A stretch of 64,000 nucleotides of DNA, from positions 3,140,141-3,204,140 of the forward strand of contig JAUPSS010000007.1 of NCBI GenBank assembly GCA_040285825.1, written 5' to 3'. Under the pieces are notes generated by a model. That model saw only the letters and a program-made list of their open reading frames with translations, was not told where the DNA came from and ran no database searches. The stretch is from Eukaryota sp. TZLM1-RC. Taxonomy: Eukaryota; Metamonada: BaSk clade. Shown one piece after another: positions 39,501-53,900 of the stretch. The position numbers and the translations under genes are program-made. Each line of letters opens with the position of its first letter. Positions within the stretch are counted from its first letter, which is position 1.

Positions 39501-42500
39501 TGGTCATTTGATTAGTCATTGGTATGATTGGTTGAATGGTCATTGGTATGATTAGATGAGTTGCATGTAGTCTTTATGTACTAGATGTGATCAACTTGTG
39601 ATCAAACTTTGTGTGAAATTGTGTGTTAGTAATGTTGGCTATGTGTTGCTTGATCAGTACAAACTCATGATTACATTTTCAAATGATTTTGTATATATTT
39701 GAATTAATTGAGTGTATTAATTTTTAAACATTAAATTGTAAAAAAGTAAAAAATCAAAAGTATACAATTGAATGTTGTAAACTAATAAAACAATTGCTGT
39801 AAGTGTAAGAGTATCGTTTTGATACGATTTACTGAGGCTCATATGAAGTTCCTAGTTTCGTATATTGACCAATGGTTGTTTATTACAATCATTGGTCAAA
39901 TCTTAAAGTCCATTTTGGGACAATTAATATAACAATTGTGGTGTTAAAGTCCGTGCTATGGTCATTTGATTAGTCATTGGTATGATTGGTTGAATGGTCA
40001 TTGGTATGATTAGATGAGTTGCATGTAGTCTTTATGTACTAGATGTGATCAACTTGTGATCAAACTTTGTGTGAAATTGTGTGTTAGTAATGTTGGCTAT
40101 GTGTTGCTTGATCAGTACAAACTCATGATTACATTTTCAAATGATTTTGTATATATTTGAATTAATTGAGTGTATTAATTTTTAAACATTAAATTGTAAA
40201 AAAAGTAAAAAATCAAAAGTATACAATTGAATGTTGTAAACTAATAAAACAATTGCTGTAAGTGTAAGAGTATCGTTTTGATACGATTTACTGAGGCTCA
40301 TATGAAGTTCCTAGTTTCGTATATTGACCAATGGTTGTTTATTACAATCATTGGTCAAATCTAAAATCCATTTTGGGACAATTAATATAACAATTGTGGT
40401 GTTAAAGTCCGTGCTATGGTCATTTGATTAGTCATTGGTATGATTGGTTGAATGGTCATTGGTATGATTAGATGAGTTGCATGTAGTCTTTATGTACTAG
40501 ATGTGATCAACTTGTGATCAAACTTTGTGTGAAATTGTGTGTTAGTAATGTTGGCTATGTGTTACTTGATCAGTACAAACTCATGATTACATTTTCAAAT
40601 GATTTTGTATATATTTGAATTAATTGAGTGTATTAATTTTTAAACATTAAATTGTAAAAAAAGTAAAAAATCAAAAAGTATACAATTGAATGTTGTAAAC
40701 TAATAAAACAATTGCTGTAAGTGTAAGAGTATCGTTTTTGATACGATTTACTGAGAGCTCATATGAAGTTCCTAGTTTCGTATATTGACCAATGGTTGTT
40801 TATTACAATCATTGGTCAAATCTTTAAAGTCCATTTTGGGACAATTAATATAACAATTGTGGTGTTAAAGTCCATTGCTATGGTCATTTGAGTAGTCATT
40901 GGTATGATTGGTTGAATGGTCATTGGTATGATTAGATGAGTTGCATGTAGTCTTTATGTACTAGATGTGATCAACTTGTGATCAAACTTTGTGTGAAATT
41001 GTGTGTTAGTAATGTTGGCTATGTGTTGCTTGATCAGTACAAACTCATGATTACATTTTCAAATGATTTTGTATATATTTGAATTAATTGAGTGTATTAA
41101 TTTTTAAACATTAAATTGTAAAAAAGTAAAAAATCAAAAAGTATACAATTGAATGTTGTAAACTAATAAAACAATTGCTGTAAGTGTAAGAGTATCGTTT
41201 TTGATACGATTTACTGAGAGCTCATATGAAGTTCCTAGTTTCGTATATTGACCAATGGTTGTTTATTACAATCATTGGTCAAATCTTAAAGTCCATTTTG
41301 GGACAATTAATATAACAATTGTGGTGTTAAAGTCCGTGCTATGGTCATTTGATTAGTCATTGGTATGATTGGTTGAATGGTCATTGGTATGATTAGATGA
41401 GTTGCATGTAGTCTTTATGTACTAGATGTGATCAACTTGTGATCAAACTTTGTGTGAAATTGTGTGTTAGTAATGTTGGCTATGTGTTGCTTGATCAGTA
41501 CAAACTCATGATTACATTTTCAAATGATTTTGTATATATTTGAATTAATTGAGTGTATTAATTTTTAAACATTAAATTGTAAAAAAGTAAAAAATCAAAA
41601 AGTATACAATTGAATGTTGTAAACTAATAAAACAATTGCTGTAAGTGTAAGAGTATCGTTTTGATACGATTTACTGAGAGCTCATATGAAGTTCCTAGTT
41701 TCGTATATTGACCAATGGTTGTTTATTACAATCATTGGTCAAATCTTAAAGTCCATTTTGGGACAATTAATATAACAATTGTGGTGTTAAAGTCCGTGCT
41801 ATGGTCATTTGATTAGTCATTGGTATGATTGGTTGAATGGTCATTGGTATGATTAGATGAGTTGCATGTAGTCTTTATGTACTAGATGTGATCAACTTGT
41901 GATCAAACTTTGTGTGAAATTGTGTGTTAGTAATGTTGGCTATGTGTTGCTTGATCAGTACAAACTCATGATTACATTTTCAAATGATTTTGTATATATT
42001 TGGATTAATTGGGTGTATTAATTTTTAAACATTAAATTGTAAAAAAGTAAAAAATCAAAAGTATACAATTGAATGTTGTAAACTAATAAAACAATTGCTG
42101 TAAGTGTAAGAGTATCGTTTTGATACGATTTACTGAGGCTCATATGAAGTTCCTAGTTTCGTATATTGACCAATGGTTGTTTATTACAATCATTGGTCAA
42201 ATCTTTAAAGTCCATTTTGGGACAATTAATATAACAATTGTGGTGTTAAAGTCCGTGCTATGGTCATTTGATTAGTCATTGGTATGATTGGTTGAATGGT
42301 CATTGGTATGATTAGATGAGTTGCATGTAGTCTTTATGTACTAGATGTGATCAACTTGTGATCAAACTTTGTGTGAAATTGTGTGTTAGTAATGTTGGCT
42401 ATGTGTTGCTTGATCAGTACAAACTCATGATTACATTTTCAAATGATTTTGTATATATTTGAATTAATTGAGTGTATTAATTTTTAAACATTAAATTGTA

Positions 42501-45500
42501 AAAAAGTAAAAAATCAAAAGTATACAATTGAATGTTGTAAACTAATAAAACAATTGCTGTAAGTGTAAGAGTATCGTTTTTGATACGATTTACTGAGAGC
42601 TCATATGAAGTTCCTAGTTTCGTATATTGACCAATGGTTGTTTATTACAATCATTGGTCAAATCTTCAAAATCCATTTTGGGACAATTAATATAACAATT
42701 GTGGTGTTAAAGTCCGTGCTATGGTCATTTGATTAGTCATTGGTATGATTGGTTGAATGGTCATTGGTATGATTAGATGAGTTGCATGTAGTCTTTATGT
42801 ACTAGATGTGATCAACTTGTGATCAAACTTTGTGTGAAATTGTGTGTTAGTAATGTTGGCTATGTGTTACTTGATCAGTACAAACTCATGATTACATTTT
42901 CAAATGATTTTGTATATATTTGAATTAATTGGGTGTATTAATTTTTAAACATTAAATTGTAAAAAAGTAAAAAATCAAAAGTATACAATTGAATGTTGTA
43001 AACTAATAAAACAATTGCTGTAAGTGTAAGAGTATCGTTTTGATACGATTTACTGAGAGCTCATATGAAGTTCCTAGTTTCGTATATTGACCAATGGTTG
43101 TTTATTACAATCATTGGTCAAATCTTAAAGTCCATTTTGGGACAATTAATATAACAATTGTGGTGTTAAAGTCCGTGCTATGGTCATTTGATTAGTCATT
43201 GGTATGATTGGTTGAATGGTCATTGGTATGATTAGATGAGTTGCATGTAGTCTTTATGTACTAGATGTGATCAACTTGTGATCAAACTTTGTGTGAAATT
43301 GTGTGTTAGTAATGTTGGCTATGTGTTACTTGATCAGTACAAACTCATGATTACATTTTCAAATGATTTTGTATATATTTGAATTAATTGAGTGTATTAA
43401 TTTTTAAACATTAAATTGTAAAAAAGTAAAAAATCAAAAAGTATACAATTGAATGTTGTAAACTAATAAAACAATTGCTGTAAGTGTAAGAGTATCGTTT
43501 TTGATACGATTTACTGAGAGCTCATATGAAGTTCCTAGTTTCGTATATTGACCAATGGTTGTTTATTACAATCATTGGTCAAATCTTCAAAATCCATTTT
43601 GGGACAATTAATATAACAATTGTGGTGTTAAAGTCCGTGCTATGGTCATTTGATTAGTCATTGGTATGATTGGTTGAATGGTCATTGGTATGATTAGATG
43701 AGTTGCATGTAGTCTTTATGTACTAGATGTGATCAACTTGTGATCAAACTTTGTGTGAAATTGTGTGTTAGTAATGTTGGCTATGTGTTGCTTGATCGGT
43801 ACAAACTCATGATTACATTTTCAAATGATTTTGTATATATTTGAATTAATTGGGTGTATTAATTTTTAAACATTAAATTGTAAAAAAGTAAAAAATCAAA
43901 AAGTATACAATTGAATGTTGTAAACTAATAAAACAATTGCTGTAAGTGTAAGAGTATCGTTTTTGATACGATTTACTGAGAGCTCATATGAAGTTCCTAG
44001 TTTCGTATATTGACCAATGGTTGTTTATTACAATCATTGGTCAAATCTTTAAAGTCCATTTTGGGACAATTAATATAACAATTGTGGTGTTAAAGTCCGT
44101 GCTATGGTCATTTGAGTAGTCATTGGTATGATTGGTTGAATGGTCATTGGTATGATTAGATGAGTTGCATGTAGTCTTTATGTACTAGATGTGATCAACT
44201 TGTGATCAAACTTTGTGTGAAATTGTGTGTTAGTAATGTTGGCTATGTGTTGCTTGATCAGTACAAACTCATGATTACATTTTCAAATGATTTTGTATAT
44301 ATTTGAATTAATTGAGTGTATTAATTTTTAAACATTAAATTGTAAAAAAGTAAAAAATCAAAAAGTATACAATTGAATGTTGTAAACTAATAAAACAATT
44401 GCTGTAAGTGTAAGAGTATCGTTTTGATACGATTTACTGAGAGCTCATATGAAGTTCCTAGTTTCGTATATTGACCAATGGTTGTTTATTACAATCATTG
44501 GTCAAATCTTTAAAGTCCATTTTGGGACAATTAATATAACAATTGTGGTGTTAAAGTCCGTGCTATGGTCATTTGATTAGTCATTGGTATGATTGGTTGA
44601 ATGGTCATTGGTATGATTAGATGAGTTGCATGTAGTCTTTATGTACTAGATGTGATCAACTTGTGATCAAACTTTGTGTGAAATTGTGTGTTAGTAATGT
44701 TGGCTATGTGTTGCTTGATCAGTACAAACTCATGATTACATTTTCAAATGATTTTGTATATATTTGAATTAATTGAGTGTATTAATTTTTAAACATTAAA
44801 TTGTAAAAAAAGTAAAAAAATCAAAAAGTATACAATTGAATGTTGTAAACTAATAAAACAATTGCTGTAAGTGTAAGAGTATCGTTTTTGATACGATTTA
44901 CTGAGAGCTCATATGAAGTTCCTAGTTTCGTATATTGACCAATGGTTGTTTATTACAATCATTGGTCAAATCTTTAAAGTCCATTTTGGGACAATTAATA
45001 TAACAATTGTGGTGTTAAAGTCCGTGCTATGGTCATTTGAGTTAGTCATTGGTATGATTGGTTGAATGGTCATTGGTATGATTAGATGAGTTGCATGTAG
45101 TCTTTATGTACTAGATGTGATCAACTTGTGATCAAACTTTGTGTGAAATTGTGTGTTAGTAATGTTGGCTATGTGTTACTTGATCAGTACAAACTCATGA
45201 TTACATTTTCAAATGATTTTGTATATATTTGAATTAATTGAGTGTATTAATTTTTAAACATTAAATTGTAAAAAAAGTAAAAAAATCAAAAAGTATACAA
45301 TTGAATGTTGTAAACTAATAAAACAATTGCTGTAAGTGTAAGAGTATCGTTTTTGATACGATTTACTGAGAGCTCATATGAAGTTCCTAGTTTCGTATAT
45401 TGACCAATGGTTGTTTATTACAATCATTGGTCAAATCTAAAATCCATTTGGGACAATTAATATAACAATTGTGGTGTTAAAGTCCGTGCTATGGTCATTT

Positions 45501-48500
45501 GAGTAGTCATTGGTATGATTGGTTGAATGGTCATTGGTATGATTAGATGAGTTGCATGTAGTCTTTATGTACTAGATGTGATCAACTTGTGATCAAACTT
45601 TGTGTGAAATTGTGTGTTAGTAATGTTGGCTATGTGTTACTTGATCAGTACAAACTCATGATTACATTTTCAAATGATTTTGTATATATTTGAATTAATT
45701 GAGTGTATTAATTTTTAAACATTAAATTGTAAAAAAAGTAAAAAAATCAAAAAGTATACAATTGAATGTTGTAAACTAATAAAACAATTGCTGTAAGTGT
45801 AAGAGTATCGTTTTGATACGATTTACTGAGGCTCATATGAAGTTCCTAGTTTCGTATATTGACCAATGGTTGTTTATTACAATCATTGGTCAAATCTTTA
45901 AAGTCCATTTTGGGACAATTAATATAACAATTGTGGTGTTAAAGTCCGTGCTATGGTCATTTGAGTAGTCGTTGGTATGATTGGTTGAATGGTCATTGGT
46001 ATGATTAGATGAGTTGCATGTAGTCTTTATGTACTAGATGTGATCAACTTGTGATCAAACTTTGTGTGAAATTGTGTGTGAGTAATGTTGGCTATGTGTT
46101 ACTTGATCAGTACAAACTCATGATTACATTTTCAAATGATTTTGTATATATTTGAATTAATTGAGTGTATTAATTTTTAAACATTAAATTGTAAAAAAAG
46201 TAAAAAAATCAAAAAGTATACAATTGAATGTTGTAAACTAATAAAACAATTGCTGTAAGTGTAAGAGTATCGTTTTGATACGATTCACTGAGGCTCATAT
46301 GAAGTTCCTAGTTTCGTATATTGACCAATGGTTGTTTATTACAATCATTGGTCAAATCTTAAAGTCCATTTTGGGACAATTAATATAACAATTGTGGTGT
46401 TAAAGTCCGTGCTATGGTCATTTGAGTAGTCGTTGGTATGATTGGTTGAATGGTCATTGGTATGATTAGATGAGTTGCATGTAGTCTTTATGTACTAGAT
46501 GTGATCAACTTGTGATCAAACTTTGTGTGAAATTGTGTGTGAGTAATGTTGGCTATGTGTTACTTGATCAGTACAAACTCATGATTACATTTTCAAATGA
46601 TTTTGTATATATTTGAATTAATTGAGTGTATTAATTTTTAAACATTAAATTGTAAAAAAAGTAAAAAAATCAAAAAGTATACAATTGAATGTTGTAAACT
46701 AATAAAACAATTGCTGTAAGTGTAAGAGTATCGTTTTTGATACGATTTACTGAGGCTCATATGAAGTTCCTAGTTTCGTATATTGACCAATGGTTGTTTA
46801 TTACAATCATTGGTCAAATCTTTAAAGTCCATTTTGGGACAATTAATATAACAATTGTGGTGTTAAAGTCCGTGCTATGGTCATTTGAGTAGTCGTTGGT
46901 ATGATTGGTTGAATGGTCATTGGTATGATTAGATGAGTTGCATGTAGTCTTTATGTACTAGATGTGATCAACTTGTGATCAAACTTTGTGTGAAATTGTG
47001 TGTTAGTAATGTTGGCTATGTGTTACTTGATCAGTACAAACTCATGATTACATTTTCAAATGATTTTGTATATATTTGAATTAATTGAGTGTATTAATTT
47101 TTAAACATTAAATTGTAAAAAAAGTAAAAAAATCAAAAAGTATACAATTGAATGTTGTAAACTAATAAAACAATTGCTGTAAGTGTAAGAGTATCGTTTT
47201 TGATACGATTTACTGAGGCTCATATGAAGTTCCTAGTTTCGTATATTGACCAATGGTTGTTTATTACAATCATTGGTCAAATCTTTAAAGTCCATTTTGG
47301 GACAACTAATATAACAATTGTGGTGTTAAAGTCCGTGCTATGGTCATTTGAGTAGTCGTTGGTATGATTGGTTGAATGGTCATTGGTATGATTAGATGAG
47401 TTGCATGTAGTCTTTATGTACTAGATGTGATCAACTTGTGATCAAACTTTGTGTGAAATTGTGTGTGAGTAATGTTGGCTATGTGTTACTTGATCAGTAC
47501 AAACTCATGATTACATTTTCAAATGATTTTTGTATATATTTGAATTAATTGAGTGTATTAATTTTTAAACATTAAATTGTAAAAAAAGTAAAAAAATCAA
47601 AAAAGTATACAATTGAATGTTGTAAACTAATAAAACAATTGCTGTAAGTGTAAGAGTATCGTTTTTGATACGATTTACTGAGGCTCATATGAAGTTCCTA
47701 GTTTCGTATATTGACCAATGGTTGTTTATTACAATCATTGGTCAAATCTTTAAAGTCCATTTTGGGACAATTAATATAACAATTGTGGTGTTAAAGTCCG
47801 TGCTATGGTCATTTGAGTAGTCGTTGGTATGATTGGTTGAATGGTCATTGGTATGATTAGATGAGTTGCATGTAGTCTTTATGTACTAGATGTGATCAAC
47901 TTGTGATCAAACTTTGTGTGAAATTGTGTGTGAGTAATGTTGGCTATGTGTTACTTGATCAGTACAAACTCATGATTACATTTTCAATTGATTTTGTATA
48001 TATTTGAATTAATTGAGTTTATTAATTTTTAAACATTAAATTGTAAAAAAATAAAAAATCAAAAAGTATACAATTGAATGTTGTAAACTAATAAAACAAT
48101 TGCTGTAAGTGTAAGAGTATCGTTTTTGATACGATTTACTGAGGCTCATATGAAGTTCCTAGTTTCGTATATTGACCAATGGTTGTTTATTACAATCATT
48201 GGTCAAATCTTGAAAGTCCATTTTGGGACAATTAATATAACAATTGTGGTGTTAAAGTCCTTGCTATGGTCATGTGAGTAGTCATTGGTATGATTGGTTG
48301 AATGGTCATTGGTATGATTAGATGAGTTGCATGTGATCCTTATGTACTAGATGTGATCAACTTGTGATCAAACTTTGTGTGAAATTGTGTGTTAGTAATG
48401 TTGGCTATGTGTTACTTGATCAGTACAAACTCATGATTACATTTTCAAATGATTTTGTATATATTTGAATTAATTGAGTGTATTAATTTTTAAACATTAA

Positions 48501-50932
48501 ATTGTAAAAAAAGTAAAAAATCAAAAAGTATACGATTGAATGTTGTAAACTAATAAAACAATTGCTGTAAGTGTAAGAGTATCGTTTTTGATACGATTTA
48601 CTGAGGCTCATATGAAGTTCCTAGTTTCGTATATTGACCAATGGTTGTTTATTACAATCATTGGTCAAATCTTTAAAGTCCATTTTGGGACAATTAATAT
48701 AACAATTGTGGTGTTAAAGTCCGTGCTATGGTCATTTGAGTAGTCGTTGGTATGATTGGTTGAATGGTCATTGGTATGATTAGATGAGTTGCATGTAGTC
48801 TTTATGTACTAGATGTGATCAACTTGTGATCAAACTTTGTGTGAAATTGTGTGTGAGTAATGTTGGCTATGTGTTACTTGATCAGTACAAACTCATGATT
48901 TGATTTTCAATTGATTTTGTATATATTTGAATTAATTGAGTTTATTAATTTTTAAACATTAAATTGTAAAAAAAATAAAAAATCAAAAAGTATACAATTG
49001 AATGTTGTAAACTAATAAAACAATTGCTGTAAGTGTAAGAGTATCGTTTTTGATACGATTTACTGAGGCTCATATGAAGTTCCTAGTTTCGTATATTGAC
49101 CAATGGTTGTTTATTACAATCATTGGTCAAATCTTTAAAGTCCATTTTGGGACAATTAATATAACAATTGTGGTGTTAAAGTCCTTGCTATGGTCATTTG
49201 AGTAGTCATTGGTATGATTGGTTGAATGGTCATTGGTATGATTAGATGAGTTGCATGTGATCCTTATGTACTAGATGTGATCAACTTGTGATCAAACTTT
49301 GTGTGAAATTGTGTGTTAGTAATGTTGGCTATGTGTTACTTGATCAGTACAAACTCATGATTACATTTTCAAATGATTTTGTATATATTTGAATTAATTG
49401 AGTGTATTAATTTTTAAACATTAAATTGTAAAAAAAGTAGAAAATCAAAAAGTATACAATTGAATGTTGTAAACTAATAAAACAATTGCTGTAAGTGTAA
49501 GAGTATCGTTTTTGATACGATTTACTGAGGCTCATATGAAGTTCCTAGTTTCGTATATTGACCAATGGTTGTTTATTACAATCATTGGTCAAATCTTTAA
49601 AGTCCATTTTGGGACAATTAATATAACAATTGTGGTGTTAAAGTCCGTGCTATGGTCATTTGAGTAGTCGTTGGTATGATTGGTTGAATGGTCATTGGTA
49701 TGATTAGATGAGTTGCATGTAGTCTTTATGTACTAGATGTGATCAACTTGTGATCAAACTTTGTGTGAAATTGTGTGTGAGTAATGTTGGCTATGTGTTA
49801 CTTGATCAGTACAAACTCATGATTACATTTTCAAATGATTTTGTATATATTTGAATTAATTGAGTGTATTAATTTTTAAACATTAAATTGTAAAAAAAGT
49901 AAAAAATCAAAAAGTATACAATTGAATGTTGTAAACTAATAAAACAATTGCTGTAAGTGTAAGAGTATCGTTTTTGATACGATTTACTGAGGCTCATATG
50001 AAGTTCCTAGTTTCGTATATTGACCAATGGTTGTTTATTACAATCATTGGTCAAATCTTTAAAGTCCATTTTGGGACAATTAATATAACAATTGTGGTGT
50101 TAAAGTCCGTGCTATGGTCATTTGAGTAGTCGTTGGTATGATTGGTTGAATGGTCATTGGTATGATTAGATGAGTTGCATGTGATCCTTATGTACTAGAT
50201 GTGATCAACTTGTGATCAAACTTTGTGTGAAATTGTGTGTTAGTAATGTTGGCTATGTGTTACTTGATCAGTACAAACTCATGATTACATTTTCAAATGA
50301 TTTTGTATATATTTGAATTAATTGAGTGTATTAATTTTTAAACATTAAATTGTAAAAAAGTAAAAAATCAAAAAGTATACAATTGAATGTTGTAAACTAA
50401 TAAAACAATTGCTGTAAGTGTAAGAGTATCGTTTTTGATACGATTTACTGAGGCTCATATGAAGTTCCTAGTTTCGTATATTGACCAATGGTTGTTTATT
50501 ACAATCATTGGTCAAATCTTTAAAGTCCATTTTGGGACAATTAATATAACAATTGTGGTGTTAAAGTCCGTGCTATGGTCATTTGAGTAGTCGTTGGTAT
50601 GATTGGTTGAATGGTCATTGGTATGATTAGATGAGTTGCATGTGATCCTTATGTACTAGATGTGATCAACTTGTGATCAAACTTTGTGTGAAATTGTGTG
50701 TTAGTAATGTTGGCTATGTGTTACTTGATCAGTACAAACTCATGATTACATTTTCAAATGATTTTGTATATATTTGAATTAATTGAGTGTATTAATTTTT
50801 AAACATTAAATTGTAAAAAAAGTAAAAAATCAAAAAGTATACAATTGAATGTTGTAAACTAATAAAACAATTGCTGTAAGTGTAAGAGTATCGTTTTTGA
50901 TACGATTTACTGAGGCTCATATGAAGTTCCTA
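18539..50932. repeat. Satellite block 3: about 71 tandem units
   Basis: The longest uninterrupted block, about 32.4 kb, with unit spacing about 450-470 bp. It starts at ATTGCTGTAAGTG after the 28S end, exactly as block 2 does. Zones can be told apart by linked variants: TGTGGTAATG with GCTTGATC(A/G)G at about 19-30 kb; TCCATTGCTATGG and CATTTGATTAGTC at about 34.8-43.6 kb; GTAGTCGTTGG and later GCATGTGATCCTT at about 46-50.9 kb. It ends inside CATATGAAGTTCCTA at 50932, where CFAP44 coding sequence follows. Confidence 0.97.
47811..49670. repeat. Two-unit higher-order repeat inside satellite block 3
   Basis: Two unit types alternate. Type A has TCCTTGCTATGG, AGTCATTGG, GCATGTGATCCTT and TGTTAGTAATG (about 48261 and 49185). 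Type B has TCCGTGCTATGG, AGTCGTTGG, GCATGTAGTCTTT and TGTGAGTAATG (about 47800, 48720 and 49645). The A markers recur after 924 bp, so the dimer has been amplified as a unit. Confidence 0.75.
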
Positions 50933-53900
50933 CCAAAGAATTCATTCACTTGAACTACTTGACAAGGCATTATTAGTAACTGATACTAGCGGTGCTGTAC
51001 ATAAGGTTTTGTTACAAAACAATTTACCATTTGATTACGAAACTCTTTTTGTTTATTATTCAGGTCCTATTATTGGTGGAAGCTGGTTAAACTCCTCTCA
51101 TGTCCTTTGTTATGGATTTGATGGGAAACTCATCATTTTTGATTGTCGTGATTACTGTAAGCCTACAACCATCCTTTCTGAACAATTTCATGGTAACGGG
51201 TCTTGTCTTTATTCATTTGCTGAACACTTTTCTATCCCACATCTTGCTTTAATTGGGACCACTAATGGTATTGTTCGGTTGGTTGGCGCTTCTCTAGGTG
51301 GATTCATTTTATTTTCTGCACTCAGGCCTTGTAAAGCAGCTATTACCGACATTTGTGTCAATCACTTTGATGTCTCTTCCACTCTCAGTGATGTCTATGT
51401 CGTCACTGTATCGAAAGATGGTGTTTTGTGGAAGTACTCCCTTGATATTCCTAATAATGTACTCACACCTGTTTGTATGGTGTCATTTAGCACCTTTTCA
51501 ATTAATATCACCGAGCCCCCGAAATTAGCTGCTATTAAGAATGGTTTTCTGGTCACGGTCGGTGCTGATTTTTTAATTAAAGTTTTTTGGGATGGATTTA
51601 TTCCCCCAACAACTGGGTTGGAAGGTAGTCTTAAGTTTGATATTGTTCATTTACCTAATGAGTTAGCTGGATTTTGTTTACCACCGCCCAAGCAACGTGA
51701 TTTGCTCAAGAAACGCCGAGACTTACAAGCTGAACGTTCAAAATTAATAGAAGATATGAGCCACAATTTGTCAAATGAAGGGTATTCTAAGGAAGAAATT
51801 GATGCCAAAATTGATGAGTTGGAACCTTTGGCTCTACCTAATGATGGTATCAAACACTTTGATAAGTTTCAAATTTGTGATGTCTATTTCAGCACAATTA
51901 AAGATCAAATGTTTATTACTGGTTTGGGTAATCTGACTGGAACTATTCATTGTCTAAAACTAAATGGAAATGTTTTTACAATAGTAAAGTCTTTTTTCAC
52001 CCCCAACCAAGTCCCAATTTGCCCTGGTTCCATTCATTGTTCTGACACTGTTCTTACTGCTAGTACAATTGATGGTAATATTCATTATTGGAGCTTTGAA
52101 AAATCGTTTGATGACGAATGTAGTATTGGACTGGCTTATCCACTAAGAGTATCTCGCCAATCTCACATTGAAAGTTCTTTAAGTTCTTCTAAAAATTCGT
52201 TAACCAGGGTTTCCCAATGTTCTAACTTTTTAATTTCTCTGGGTCATGATGGCTCTGTCGTTTTTTACTCTACTGATGAGACCTCTCATCCACCGTTTGA
52301 ACCCTTAAATATGCTAAGTGATACTCTTGGTGTCTACGATTTGGATGAAGCTGCTTTGACCATTGAAGAAACTTTACAACAAAAAAGTTTATCTCAACGT
52401 GAGGAATTGGCAAGTAAACGGCAATCTATAATGAGAGCAAAAATTAACCAATTAAAAATGGAATTCAGTAGATTACTCAAAAAAAATTACCGTAAATCTA
52501 CAGAAAATCAGCTGAGTAGAAATGAATTTTATTTTGACCAGGATTTGTTTGAATTTGTTGAAAACGATTTACTGAACAGAAAACAAAGTCTTGTTAGTGA
52601 AAAACAGGATGAAATTATTTCAACTGAACAACAAGTTTCAAAGTTGAAACATTTTCTTCAGTTTTACATTGATAATTTAAAAGTTTCTGTGTTTTCGTTT
52701 GACCAATCTAGTTCGGTTTCCACAATCTCTTTGTCTCAATCATTTGATTACGGTTTCCTTTGTCATTTTGAAAACTCAATGATGTCTTCTCTAGATTTTG
52801 ATGTGGTTACTGTTCATTTTCAACATTCACAACCTCAGGAAAATGATACTGAGTGTTCAATTGTTATAAATGAGCCAGCCAGTAGCTCTTCTTCTGTAGC
52901 ACATCGACGTTTACCTTCGAAAGTAACTTCATTAGGTTCACCTGTTGCCAATTCTATTTCTACTGAACACACAACACACGAACGCTTAGCTGCAAGGAAG
53001 TTCCGAATGCAACAACGGCAAGAAGAGTGGTCGCAACTTTTGAAATTAAAGCCCGCTAATGATTGCAATGATCCAGCAGACATGGAGCTTATCAGCAAAG
53101 CTAAAAACGATATCGGAGTTTTTTCCTTAAAAGAAAGTAATGGTTTTGTGGTCCCTAATGAACTACGTATCGACACGCAGACAAAACAGCTTGAGTTGGC
53201 GGTGGCTTTGAGAACCTATCTTATTATTGTAAAAAACTTCAACAAGAAGGTAAGTCAACTTCGAGATGAAAAGATTGCTATAGTTAGGGGCATCAAACAC
53301 CGTAGAAACCAAGTCAAAAGTTTACTGTCAATGATTGATGAATCTATTGACGATCTGATTGATGTTCCAGTATTAACCATGGAAGAACAGCCTGAGCTTT
53401 TGTTCAAGATAAATGATCAAATGTTGCATAAATTCAAGAAGTTTAAGGAGTTCAGCAAAGAGAGTCAAGAATCTAGTGGCTTTGGAGGTTTAAAAAAGGT
53501 AGAAGAAGGTCAAGACACTTTAGAGGATGTTTTATTCAATTTACACGACTCTAGTGATGAAGAGATTACCCTAGAAAATGACAAATGTCGTTATTCTGGC
53601 TTGGGCTTAAATAAGTTTAGAAGTCAACTCATTAAGAAAAAGTACCTAGATAAAATTCATCAAATTAATGCAAAAGATGAACAAATCCGTGCTGCTTTCT
53701 TAAACAAATTTAATTCTCTTTGTACCGAAAGAATTGAGAAGTGTTATCTTATTGCTCAGTTAAAATTAAGGCTAACTATTCTTGGCCAGGAATTTTCTCT
53801 TGTAAAGAATTTTGAAGATCAAGAATTTAAAATACGAGAGAAAATTTCTGTCAAGCTCGAGCAGCAATCGAGAATTCAACAAGATGTGGCAAAGTTTGAA

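Noticed and set aside
51298-53176. Short frames on both strands inside CFAP44
   Set aside because: Alternative-frame shadows of the long coding sequence.
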